A stretch of 64,000 nt of DNA from DASSFZ01 sp035292585 (GTDB taxonomy: Bacteria > Chloroflexota > Anaerolineae > Fen-1058), in contig DATDPU010000027.1 in the NCBI GenBank assembly GCA_035292585.1, positions 75,740-139,739 on the forward strand, given 5' to 3'. Positions 44,153-52,585 of this stretch are shown in pieces (the first letter of the stretch is position 1; each line of letters opens with the position of its first letter). The notes below the pieces were generated by a model. It did no database searches. It was given only the letters and a program-made list of their open reading frames with translations, and was not told where the DNA came from. A program made the translations under genes and the position numbers.

Positions 44153-44243
44153 AGGACTTGCGCAGCTGCATGTTGCTGCCGCAGTTGAACTGCGGCAGAT
44201 GAGGCGGCGGCAGTGCAACTGCCGCGCCAACTGCGTAAGTCCT
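44153..44243. repeat. Small inverted-repeat element, family B copy 2
   Basis: The ends AGGACTTGCGCAG and CTGCGTAAGTCCT match with one mismatch. The interior is nearly identical to 4693-4779 over the full length, in the same orientation 39 kb away. It separates the flavodoxin gene from a PAS fragment. Confidence 0.85.
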
Positions 44244-44254
44244 GCGTTGTAATA

Positions 44255-44540
44255 TTAGGCTGTTGTATCATGTTCACCCTTATTCTGCATAACCTCTAAG
44301 AGGCGCCCTGCATCCGAGATAATGAGAATGAGGTCGTAGATGTTGTCGATGAGGGTCTGGATATGTTCTGCATTGAGTCGCAATTCGTCGTGTGCTTTCC
44401 GCAACGCCCGGTCAGCCTGACGGCGCTCGGTGATGTCCGCAATCAGCAGCAGCACGCCCGTCGGCTCGTCCCGATCATCATGCCGGGCAGCGCACGAGGC
44501 GCTCACGTCGATGTGCGCGCTATTCTTGCGCTGGCAAGCA
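44255..44540 (-). pseudogene. PAS/PAC sensor fragment
   Basis: The minus strand encodes CQRKNSAHIDVSASCAARHD, DEPTGVLLLIADITERRQAD and RALRKAHDELRL, the end of a PAS-PAC module of a sensory kinase. An in-frame TAA precedes it and no start or kinase domain is present. The downstream end (ISDAGRLLEVMQNKGEHDTT) stops abruptly next to the repeat element. It is a remnant of a larger sensor. Confidence 0.7.
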
Positions 44541-44702
44541 GGTTACAACCCAATTTGACTTTTCGACCGCTCCAGATTAGCTTATGCGTCGGCGCCGTCG
44601 CTGCGCCGCCGTCGGTACTTCGATAATCGAGCCGATCGCCGGTGCCGTCTCCAGCGCGCGAGCGACAACGACCGCGCCAACTCGGCAGTTTGTCGTTCCA
44701 AG

Positions 44703-46448
44703 ATGACCTCCTCGTTGCCTGCTCTCACCCACTCGGATGTCGAACACTGGGTCGGCGGCTCATCCTTCGCCCGCGGCCGCAGTTACTTCGCGCAGGACGC
44801 CATCCTCACCCCGCGCCGCGTCGGATCGACGCTCAAGGCGCAGTGTCTCGGCTCGCGCCCTCAACCCTATCACGTTGAAGCCGCGCTCGGCGCGAACGGC
44901 ATCGTGTCGGACGACTGCTCGTGTCCCATCGGCGGGCGGTGCAAGCATGTCGCCGCGCTGTTGCTTGCGTGGATCGACGCGCCGGATCAGTTTGTCATGC
45001 TGGACGACCTCGACACGACGCTGGCGAAGCACAGTGCGGCCGACTTGATCGCGCTGGTCAAGCGCATGGTCGCGCGCTACCCCGATCTCGAACTCATGCT
45101 CGAACTGCCGACACCCAGTGCGGGCCGGGCACGCCGGATCGACGCCGAGCTCATCCGGCGCCAGGTGCGCCACGCATTCGCCGGCAATCGTGACGATTGG
45201 GGATCGCTGACGGACATAGTGCGCGCGCTGAACGACATCGTCCGCCTCGGCGGCGAGTACACGGCGCGCGCCGATTGGCGCAACGCGGCGGTGGTGTACG
45301 AAGTCGTCCTGCGCGGCATCCTGGACGAATTCGCCGGCATGCATGACGAGAGCGGCGATTTGATCGCCATTGTCAATGCGTGCGTGCAAGGTCTGGGGCG
45401 CTGCCTGAGCGCGACCGCCGATCCGGCCCGACGCGAGCCTCTGCTACGAGCGCTGTTCGATGTGGCTACGCAAGACATCACCTTCGGCGGGATTGGCCTG
45501 GGCGATGAAGCCGTGCCGACTATCCTCGAGCAGGCGACGCCTGACGAGCGCCGCCTGCTCGCCCGCTGGGTGCGTGCCCAGCTGCCGCAAGGCGAGGGCT
45601 GGTCCAAAGACTTCCAGCGGCAAGCCTTCGGTGGTTTCCTGCTCGATCTGGAGCAGGACGCTCTGGACGATGCGGCTTTCCTGCGCGTCTGCCGCGAGAC
45701 CGGCCGCACCGTCGATCTGGTCGATCGGCTGCTGTCACTCAACCGCTTTGACGAGGCCATGCGTGAGGCGCAATCGGTGGACGACTACGTGCTGCTGCAA
45801 CTGGCCGATCTCTTGGTCAAGCGCGGTCAGGCCGATCGAGCGGTGCAAGTGGTTCAGGAACGGCTGGCGCGCAGCGAGGATTGGCGCTTGCCCGACTGGC
45901 TCAAGCGGCAGGCCAGCCAGCGCGGTGACTGGGCCGAGGCATTGTCGTTCGCCGACCAGCTTTTCCGGGGGCGTCCCTCACTCGAAGGCTATGAGGAAGT
46001 CCAGCGCCTGTCGCAGTCGGTGGGCGATTGGAGCGCGCGGCGGGTGGACCTACTCAAGCGACTGGCGCAGGACAACCATTTCGGGCTGCTCACCGCAATC
46101 CACTTGAAAGAGGGCGAGGTCGATCAGGCTCTGACGACGATCGAGCCTGTGCGAGTTGGCCTATTCGGCTGGTCGGCGGACGATTCGCTCGTCGTGCGCG
46201 TGGCGCAGGCCGCTGAAGCCAACCAGCCTGCCGCCGCCATTCGACTCTACCTGCGCGTCGTGAAGGGCGCCATCGACGCGCGCGGGCGAGCCAACTACAC
46301 CACGGCCGTCGGGCAGCTAGTGCGTGTGCGCGAGCTGTATCGGCGGCTGGGTCAAACCGACGCGTGGCAAGCGCTCATCGACGAACTGCGCGAGCAGAAC
46401 CGCACCCTGCGCGCACTGAAAGAGGAACTGAACAAAGCTGGATTGTGA
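44703..46448 (+). CDS. SWIM zinc-finger protein
   Basis: A 581-residue protein. The SWIM motif CXCXnCXH is present as CSCPIGGRCKH near residue 77, preceded by the usual SFARGRSYFAQ region. The rest is a helical repeat-like scaffold. Bacterial SWIM proteins of this layout are often encoded with SNF2 helicases and are thought to bind DNA or proteins; no helicase is adjacent here. It converges on the CRISPR-flanking Csx3 fusion gene, 82 bp away. Confidence 0.85.
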   Translation: MTSSLPALTHSDVEHWVGGSSFARGRSYFAQDAILTPRRVGSTLKAQCLGSRPQPYHVEAALGANGIVSDDCSCPIGGRCKHVAALLLAWIDAPDQFVMLDDLDTTLAKHSAADLIALVKRMVARYPDLELMLELPTPSAGRARRIDAELIRRQVRHAFAGNRDDWGSLTDIVRALNDIVRLGGEYTARADWRNAAVVYEVVLRGILDEFAGMHDESGDLIAIVNACVQGLGRCLSATADPARREPLLRALFDVATQDITFGGIGLGDEAVPTILEQATPDERRLLARWVRAQLPQGEGWSKDFQRQAFGGFLLDLEQDALDDAAFLRVCRETGRTVDLVDRLLSLNRFDEAMREAQSVDDYVLLQLADLLVKRGQADRAVQVVQERLARSEDWRLPDWLKRQASQRGDWAEALSFADQLFRGRPSLEGYEEVQRLSQSVGDWSARRVDLLKRLAQDNHFGLLTAIHLKEGEVDQALTTIEPVRVGLFGWSADDSLVVRVAQAAEANQPAAAIRLYLRVVKGAIDARGRANYTTAVGQLVRVRELYRRLGQTDAWQALIDELREQNRTLRALKEELNKAGL

Positions 46449-46530
46449 ACGCCTTCAACCGCGCGGCAGTTGACGCTTCGCGGATGATCGGATGGGCGAA
46501 CAGGTCAGGTTCGGTTGTAGTGCCAGCAGT

Positions 46531-47676
46531 TCACACGATCGCGCCGATGGCCGGCGCTCCCTCAGCCGGGCGCGAGACGACGATCGCGCCATCCAGCTGA
46601 GGATAGTAGACTCCGACCCAGGCTACAGCGTTGTAAGCCAGGACCAGACTGGTCAATAGCCAATTGGGCAATTTGCCGCTCAAGACAAGGCCCTGCGCTG
46701 GGGGAACTTCGGGGATGCGCAGGTCGGCCGCCTCCTCGTAGTTGAGGTATGCTCGGGGAATGCGAAACTCCAATCGGGTGTGATCAGATTGGGTACGGCG
46801 TTCCGCCTGCAAAGGCGCATCGGGCGATGCTTCGCCGACGTGCAGCGCCAGCGATTTCACCCAACCGAGGCGGACGTCGAACTGCCAGAACGGCGCCGGG
46901 CTGGTGTGGGCTGCCAGCGCCGTGTACAGCCAGGTTGGGCCACGGCCGTAGACCGCCAACGGCTGCCCACCTGGCACGACTTCGAGCAGACGCGGCAAAT
47001 GTTCCGGTTCCCAGCGATATTTCTCGCCCTCGTTCGGGATGTTCAACATGGCCGCCAGTTCTTCGACAACACGGACGTTTTCCACGGGCGCGTTCAACAG
47101 GTGCATCGACGCCAGTTCCTCAGGCGAGTAAGCGAACAGGCCCGCCAATCGCTGTGCCAACGCCTCGACCGGCGGGCCAGCGGCTTGAGTTCCTCTAACC
47201 AACCCGCCGATAATGCCGTGCAAGATCGGGCCGCTATCGGTCATTAAACTAGCTGAATCGAGTGTTGAGCGCAGGAGGGCCAGCGTGATCAGGTTGTGCC
47301 GATCCGCCAGCGCTTGCCAGGCCTCTAAATCCGACTCTTCTTTGTGCAGCAGAATGGCATGCGTGCACTGGTCGAAGATGACCTCTTGCTCTTGGCTGGG
47401 CAACCCGCCGACATCGACGAGCAAAGGCAAGTGCCGGCTGGCAAGACTCTGGCAAACATGCTCGACGAAGGCGGGCGTGAACGGCCCTTTCATTCGAATC
47501 GTGCGCACCGTTTCCTGGTCCGCCTCGTTAGACCAATCGCCTTCGTAATCGGGCGCGGCGCGCAGGACATAATGCTGGACGCCGCGTTCGCGCAGCGCGT
47601 GGCTCAACGAATAACTCAGTACCGATTTGCCCGCGTGCGGCGGGCCGCCCAACACGACAGCCGGAAACAGGTTCAT
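46531..47676 (-). CDS. csx3: Csx3-type ring nuclease fused to a P-loop domain
   Basis: A 381-residue protein. Residues 8-20 form a P-loop (VLGGPPHAGKSVL) of a kinase-like AAA/zeta-type domain of about 220 residues. The C-terminal part has two Csx3-like segments: YGRGPTWLYTALAAHTSPAP with FWQFDVRLG (243-271), and SGKLPNWLLTSLVLAYN with VGVYYPQLDGAIVV (333-367). Csx3/Crn3 proteins degrade cyclic tetra-adenylate made by Cas10. By my alignment the first segment keeps the His and Asp expected for catalysis, and the second has lost the Asp (YYP for YDP). AAAGGA supports ATG at 47676. It is divergent from the CARF-HTH gene. Confidence 0.8.
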   Translation of the reverse strand: MNLFPAVVLGGPPHAGKSVLSYSLSHALRERGVQHYVLRAAPDYEGDWSNEADQETVRTIRMKGPFTPAFVEHVCQSLASRHLPLLVDVGGLPSQEQEVIFDQCTHAILLHKEESDLEAWQALADRHNLITLALLRSTLDSASLMTDSGPILHGIIGGLVRGTQAAGPPVEALAQRLAGLFAYSPEELASMHLLNAPVENVRVVEELAAMLNIPNEGEKYRWEPEHLPRLLEVVPGGQPLAVYGRGPTWLYTALAAHTSPAPFWQFDVRLGWVKSLALHVGEASPDAPLQAERRTQSDHTRLEFRIPRAYLNYEEAADLRIPEVPPAQGLVLSGKLPNWLLTSLVLAYNAVAWVGVYYPQLDGAIVVSRPAEGAPAIGAIV

Positions 47677-47710
47677 CGGACGATCCTTTCTAAACCCAAG
47701 GGGTGACAGG

Positions 47711-48589
47711 TTGGATGCCTCCAGTGTGCTGGTCGCCACGTTAGGTGGTCAACCCCAAGTCGTGACCTTTGCGCTCGATACGCTGCTGGGGCAGGGCGAA
47801 GTCATTCGCGATGTGGTCGTCGTCCATCCTTCGCCGTCGGATGGGCGGTTGCATCAAGCGGTGATGCGGTTAGCAGCTGAGTTTCCAAGTGATGCCTACC
47901 ACGGCCGGCCCTGCCATTTCCGATCGGTTCCCATCCGTACATCACTCGGCCGGCTGGAAGACATTCGCGGCGAAGCCGATGCCGATGCAGCCTGGCTGAC
48001 AATTCACGAACTGTTCGGCGCGCTGAAGGCGCAGGGCAAGCGCCTTCACCTGTGTCTTGCCGGCGGACGCCGGCTTATGGGTATGCTGGCGCTCTCGGCG
48101 GCGATGCTGCACTTCGGGCATCACGACCGCGCGTGGCATGTATATACACCCGACGGGCTGCGCCAACGCGCGAACGAAGGCGCGCTCATGCACGTCGAGC
48201 CGGAAGAGGGCGTACGCCTGATTCAAGTCCCGCTCGCGCCATGGGGTGCGTATTTCCCCGGGCTGCGTGCGCTGCTGGCGACCTCGCCGGCGCAGGTGAT
48301 CGCCGCGCAGCGCCGGCTGATGGACGATTCGGAGCGAGCGCGCTGTGAGCAAGTGCTCCAGCAGCTTACCGACCGGCAGTGTGAAGTGTTGCAGGCTTTT
48401 GCAGCCGGCGCATTGCCGCAAGATGTGGCCGCGCAGTTGAACATCTCGCTCAAAACGGTTGACAGTCACAAGACGCAAATTCTGGCCGAGTGTCGCGTCG
48501 CTTGGAATCTCCCGGAGAAGAGCCGGTTAGATTACGGTTTTATCCGAGAGAAGTTCGGGCGGTATTTTGATGGCATGGGGAGAGTGTAG
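47711..48589 (+). CDS. CRISPR-associated CARF-HTH protein
   Basis: A protein of about 292 residues. The N-terminal CARF-type fold opens VLVATLGGQPQVVTFALDTL and contains LHLCLAGGRRLMGML, the nucleotide-contact loop of Csx14/NE0113-like proteins. The C-terminus is a LuxR-like HTH (LTDRQCEVLQAFAAGALPQD, NISLKTVDSHKTQIL). It would bind cyclic oligoadenylate and regulate transcription. The start is TTG at 47711 (AAGGGG upstream) or GTG at 47726; an ATG start is not available. Only 34 bp separate it from the divergent csx3 start, so their control regions overlap. Confidence 0.8.
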   Translation: MDASSVLVATLGGQPQVVTFALDTLLGQGEVIRDVVVVHPSPSDGRLHQAVMRLAAEFPSDAYHGRPCHFRSVPIRTSLGRLEDIRGEADADAAWLTIHELFGALKAQGKRLHLCLAGGRRLMGMLALSAAMLHFGHHDRAWHVYTPDGLRQRANEGALMHVEPEEGVRLIQVPLAPWGAYFPGLRALLATSPAQVIAAQRRLMDDSERARCEQVLQQLTDRQCEVLQAFAAGALPQDVAAQLNISLKTVDSHKTQILAECRVAWNLPEKSRLDYGFIREKFGRYFDGMGRV

Positions 48590-48607
48590 CATTTCATACG
48601 AGCAGCG

Positions 48608-48650
48608 TCATCGGAGGTTCTCTCAGAAAAGTCAGAAGATTCTCCGATGA
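48608..48650. promoter_or_regulatory. Inverted repeat before the cas operon
   Basis: TCATCGGAG (48608-48616) and CTCCGATGA (48642-48650) are exact reverse complements 25 nt apart, in the 240-bp gap between the CARF-HTH gene and the effector operon. Spacing and position fit an operator, possibly for the CARF-HTH protein, but no regulator has been matched to it. Confidence 0.4.
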
Positions 48651-48829
48651 ACTGGGCGAGCGGTGGCAATAGAATAGGGCTGGCAGTCGTCAACTGAATC
48701 GGGAAAATGCAGGCGCAAAGGCTATTGGCGGGGGAGGTGCAAATAGATGTACAATCGCGCCACTTATCTATGCTGTGTGGGGCATCGTACAAGCTTGCGG
48801 TCGTGATCTCTTCAATGGGTGAGTGAAAA

Positions 48830-50188
48830 GTGACCCAGCATTCTCTGAGCCAGTATCAAACTGACCACCTGTTTCTGCTGGTCGGCACGAACCCGCTGCC
48901 GAACTATGTGGCGGCGATGTTGCTGGCGAAAGGTGACGGCAAAATCTATTTGTTGCACACGCCTACAAAGAAAGGTACGGGAGTTGTTGCGAGCAGACTG
49001 AAGACTGCGATTGTGCGCGACCTACCTGGCATGATCGCAGAGCGAGTGATACTTCGAGAGATTAGCGAAAGCAACCGCAATGACATCGTGTCCAAAGTCA
49101 ATACGCTGCTCAACCAAATGAATAGGTCGGTCGGACTGAACTACACGGGTGGGATGAAGCCGATGGCGCTGCATGTGTATCGTGCCATTGAGCAGCGTCT
49201 CGGCACCGATGCCATTTTCAGTTATCTGGACGCACGCAGCCTAGAAATGCTGATTGAGGAACATCGCGGCGTGCCAGCGCAATCGCAGCTGGTGCCGCGC
49301 AACCTGCAATTGAGTTTAGAGCATCTGATGGCGCTGCATGGCTACGTTCGCGCTTGGGATGAAGAAGATGTAAAGAGGCGAAAGGCAGTGTTAAATAGGG
49401 AGGGCAAACCACAAGACGCGCCACAACAAACACCGGTATTGGAAGATCTCTGTCGCGCGCTCGCCACCGTACATAGCACGGAGGAAGGTTTCAGGGAATG
49501 GAGAAAATTTATCAAGCCCAGACCGTTGCGGCGTTTACCGCTCACGTCTGACGACGAGTTGCTCAAGCCTGTTGCCGAAGTACTCGAGCAACTGCGGGTT
49601 GATGGCCGCGCGGCGGAGGCTGAACTGATCCGCATCTTGGAAATGGGTAAGGCAGGATTGGAAAGTTGTCGGCACTTTCTGCAAGGCGACTGGTTAGAAG
49701 AGTACGTATTGAGTACGTTGGCAGAAACGGTTCGAGCCTTAGACATCAAACACTACGGCATCAATCTGAAACCATTGCGACCGGGCGAAAAAGATGCGCC
49801 GAGCGAAACGAACGAACATGCTCCAAGCGAGGAGGAAGAGGAACAGACGGAGAAAAAGGAGAAAGAGCAGAAGAAAGATAAGCGGCAGATTGACTTGGCG
49901 GCGATGTACGGATATCAGTTGTTCACCATATCGTGTCAGGTAACCAAAAACAAGGATTCGGCGCAGGAGCATTTATTTGAAGTGTTCACGCGCGCGCGCC
50001 AACTGGGCGGTGACGAAGCGCGCGTTGGCGTGATCACCTGTCTCGATCCGTCTACTGCCGCATTGTTGCAAAGAGAAATCGAGCAGGATTGGGATGCAGA
50101 TGGAAAGATCAAAGTATTCGCGAAAGACCACCTGCCTCGCTTGTCCGCGCACTTGACCGACTGGTTCAAGCAGGTAAACAAAGGATAG
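48830..50188 (+). CDS. Can2/Card1-like CARF effector with altered nuclease motif
   Basis: A 452-residue protein. The N-terminal CARF domain includes HLFLLVGTNPLPNYVAAMLL and NYTGGMKPM, which contacts the ring ligand. The C-terminal PD-(D/E)XK-like domain has QGDWLEEYVL, the Asp in RQIDLAAMYGYQL (D355), then FTISCQVTK. Where active relatives have ECK this has SCQ, so the canonical metal and lysine ligands are missing. A charged linker (EEEEEQTEKKEKEQKKDKRQ) is inserted before the nuclease core. Start is GTG with GGTGAG upstream. It is the first gene of the effector operon, 12 bp before cas10. Confidence 0.8.
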   Translation: MTQHSLSQYQTDHLFLLVGTNPLPNYVAAMLLAKGDGKIYLLHTPTKKGTGVVASRLKTAIVRDLPGMIAERVILREISESNRNDIVSKVNTLLNQMNRSVGLNYTGGMKPMALHVYRAIEQRLGTDAIFSYLDARSLEMLIEEHRGVPAQSQLVPRNLQLSLEHLMALHGYVRAWDEEDVKRRKAVLNREGKPQDAPQQTPVLEDLCRALATVHSTEEGFREWRKFIKPRPLRRLPLTSDDELLKPVAEVLEQLRVDGRAAEAELIRILEMGKAGLESCRHFLQGDWLEEYVLSTLAETVRALDIKHYGINLKPLRPGEKDAPSETNEHAPSEEEEEQTEKKEKEQKKDKRQIDLAAMYGYQLFTISCQVTKNKDSAQEHLFEVFTRARQLGGDEARVGVITCLDPSTAALLQREIEQDWDADGKIKVFAKDHLPRLSAHLTDWFKQVNKG

Positions 50189-50200
50189 GAGCAGCACGCG

Positions 50201-51871
50201 ATGAAACCTTACGTGCTCACTATGATTGAAGCGACAGGTATCCAGGATTACATCTTTGGCAGCAACGAGCTGGCGCAGAATATCGGCGCGTCGGAACTCG
50301 TGACGCAAGCCACCAGTTTGTGGGTCTTCGAGAGGCTGGACGAGATGTCATTGCAGCACAATGTGTCGAAGCCTTATGTCATTGAAAACGACACGGGCCA
50401 ATATGCCATCTCCGATGAAAGTTTCTTATCGGGTGAGGACCGCGCCGAAGTGATCTACGCGAGCGGCGGTAATGCGCTGCTGCTTTTTCACAGCGAGGAA
50501 AAGGCAAAGGACTTTGCGCGCCGCCTGACGCGACGCGCATTGGCCGATGCGCCAGACTTGCAATTGGTTGTCGCGCGTCAGCAGGGCGATTGGGAAAGCG
50601 ATATCCTCAAAGATATGCTAGATAATCTGCGCCGCAAACTCGCCCGACGCAAAGTGGATCGCCCGTTCAGCACGCCGCTGACAGGGCTGGGTGTGACCGC
50701 TGCCTGCGCGTTCACAGGCTTGCCTGCCGTTGCCCGAGATCCGTTGGACAGAAAACCGCCGAACCAACGGAGACTCATCTCAAAAGTCGTCCAGTCCAAA
50801 CTGAAAGCGACTGAGCAAGGTAAAGAACGGTTGCGCGACGTGTTGCGTGACGTGCGCGATAGCGATTTTGAATTCATCTACGATTTCGACTTATTCGGCA
50901 CCAAAGGCGAGTCGAGTTACATTGCGGTCATCCACACCGACGGCAACAGCATGGGCGCGCGCGTCAAAGACATTGGCGCGCTATTTACACGCGCGGAACA
51001 GAACGCCGACTACGTGCGCGCATTGCGCGCCTTCTCGCGCTCGGTCAATAAAGCCGCCACTCGTGCGCTGCGTTCGACGGTTCAAGTGCTTTTAGATAAA
51101 CGCAATCACACCTACCGAGATAATGGCAAGCGACTTTACATCAAAGACGTTGTGCCTGTCGCTCGGCAGAATCAGCACTGGCAGCTACCGTTTCGCCCCA
51201 TCGTGTTCGGCGGCGACGACGTGACCTTCGTGTGCGAGGGACGCTTGGGTTTGCTGCTGGCAGCGAAATATTTGCAAGTCTATTCGTCACATCGTTTGTC
51301 CGATGGCAAACCCGCGCACGCGCGCGGCGGTGTGGCGGTCGTTAAATCGCACTTTCCGTTCTCGCGCGCATACGATTTATCCGAACGATTGGCGAACTCT
51401 GCAAAGAAATACATTCAAGAGCGCAACGAGCAAGGTGAAGAAGGACTCACGGCCTTTGATTGGCACTTTGCCGTTTCGGGCTTGCTGCTCGATTTGGGCG
51501 CGACGCGCCAGCGCGAGTATCACGTCGAGGACGGTCAACTCTACATGCGTCCGTATCGCCTCAGTGACGACTCGCAAGATTTCGCGCACGCTTGGTCAAC
51601 GCTGCGACACGTGATGGACGATTTTCAAACGAAGCGCGAATGGGCAGGCCGCCGCAACAAGATTAAAGCATTGCGTGATGCGCTGCGTGAAGGAGCGCCC
51701 GCCGTGCAGCGGTTTCTCCAAGTCTATCGTCCGCCTGACGTGAAAGAATGGCGCTTGCCCGATTGGGCAGATAATGCCGAGATGCCCGAAAAGGGTTGGT
51801 ACATCGGCGAGTGCGGCTATTTCGACGCGATTGAGGCGCTGGACTTCTACGTACCGTTGGAAGGAGCATAA
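50201..51871 (+). CDS. cas10: Cas10 (HD-less) cyclic oligoadenylate synthase
   Basis: A 556-residue large subunit of a type III effector. It begins directly in the first palm domain (TGIQDYIFGSNELAQNIGAS) and has no N-terminal HD nuclease. The second palm carries an intact GGDD at residues 337-340 (FGGDDVTF), and IAVIHTDGNSMGARV lies before it. The protein should therefore synthesise cyclic oligoadenylates from ATP when target RNA binds but should not cut DNA itself. Size is well below the usual 700-1000 residues. All following effector genes overlap or nearly overlap it. Confidence 0.93.
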   Translation: MKPYVLTMIEATGIQDYIFGSNELAQNIGASELVTQATSLWVFERLDEMSLQHNVSKPYVIENDTGQYAISDESFLSGEDRAEVIYASGGNALLLFHSEEKAKDFARRLTRRALADAPDLQLVVARQQGDWESDILKDMLDNLRRKLARRKVDRPFSTPLTGLGVTAACAFTGLPAVARDPLDRKPPNQRRLISKVVQSKLKATEQGKERLRDVLRDVRDSDFEFIYDFDLFGTKGESSYIAVIHTDGNSMGARVKDIGALFTRAEQNADYVRALRAFSRSVNKAATRALRSTVQVLLDKRNHTYRDNGKRLYIKDVVPVARQNQHWQLPFRPIVFGGDDVTFVCEGRLGLLLAAKYLQVYSSHRLSDGKPAHARGGVAVVKSHFPFSRAYDLSERLANSAKKYIQERNEQGEEGLTAFDWHFAVSGLLLDLGATRQREYHVEDGQLYMRPYRLSDDSQDFAHAWSTLRHVMDDFQTKREWAGRRNKIKALRDALREGAPAVQRFLQVYRPPDVKEWRLPDWADNAEMPEKGWYIGECGYFDAIEALDFYVPLEGA

Positions 51872-51874
51872 CCG

Positions 51875-52585
51875 ATGGAGTCATTGCTCTTGCATCTCAC
51901 ACTCAAGAGTGACGCGACGTTTGGGCGCGGCGACGGCGTCGCGGGACTCGTTGATGAGGAAGTGCAGCACGACCGCTATGGACTGCCCTATTTGAGTGGG
52001 CGCACGCTCAAAGGTTTGCTCGCTTCCGAGTGCGCCGACATTTTGTTTGGGCTCAAACAGTCCATGCCCGCCGCGCTCCAGCGTTGGGAGGCAGCCGCAC
52101 GCTTTCTGTTCGGCGCGGCAGGCAGCGGCGATGATGATGCAGCGCACATGCGCGTGGGCGATGCACGCCTGCCGCGCGACCTGAGTTTGGCGATTGCCGA
52201 AGACTTTCGCCCGTTGGAAAATCTGAAGCGTGAGGAACGCGAACGGCAGTGGGGACTGAAACAAACCGAAACGCTTGAAGCGCTGACCGCGCTGCGTCGT
52301 CAAACCGCGCTGGACGCAACGGGCGCGCCGCTCAAGGACACACTACGCACAATGCGCGTCATTATTCGGGAAACGCCGTTTGAAGCACGGCTTACTTTCG
52401 TGTCTGATATCCAAGATGATGGCGATGAACTCGCTCTGCTCGCCGCATGTGTGAAGGCACTTCGGCGTGCGGGCACAGGACGACATCGCGGACGTGGACG
52501 CATCGAGGCAGAACTGCGTGCTTTGAACGGACAAGATATTACCCAAACGCATTTCAAACGTTTCGCACAGGTGGTGAACCCGTGA
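51875..52585 (+). CDS. cas7: Single-domain Cas7 (Csm3-like)
   Basis: A 236-residue RAMP protein. The backbone signature LPYLSGRTLKGLLASE and the glycine-rich loop GTGRHRGRGRIEAEL mark it as Cas7/Csm3-like. Asp27 in GLVDEEVQHD aligns with the catalytic Asp33 of Streptococcus thermophilus Csm3, so it should cut target RNA at 6-nt intervals. It starts 3 bp after cas10 and its stop overlaps the csx10 start (GTGA). Confidence 0.88.
   Translation: MESLLLHLTLKSDATFGRGDGVAGLVDEEVQHDRYGLPYLSGRTLKGLLASECADILFGLKQSMPAALQRWEAAARFLFGAAGSGDDDAAHMRVGDARLPRDLSLAIAEDFRPLENLKREERERQWGLKQTETLEALTALRRQTALDATGAPLKDTLRTMRVIIRETPFEARLTFVSDIQDDGDELALLAACVKALRRAGTGRHRGRGRIEAELRALNGQDITQTHFKRFAQVVNP

Noticed and set aside
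50201..51871. Cas10 considered as a Cmr2-type (III-B) subunit
   Set aside because: The accompanying Csx10, Csx19 and TIGR03986-type genes indicate III-D, and no Cmr1, Cmr3, Cmr5 or Cmr6 is present.
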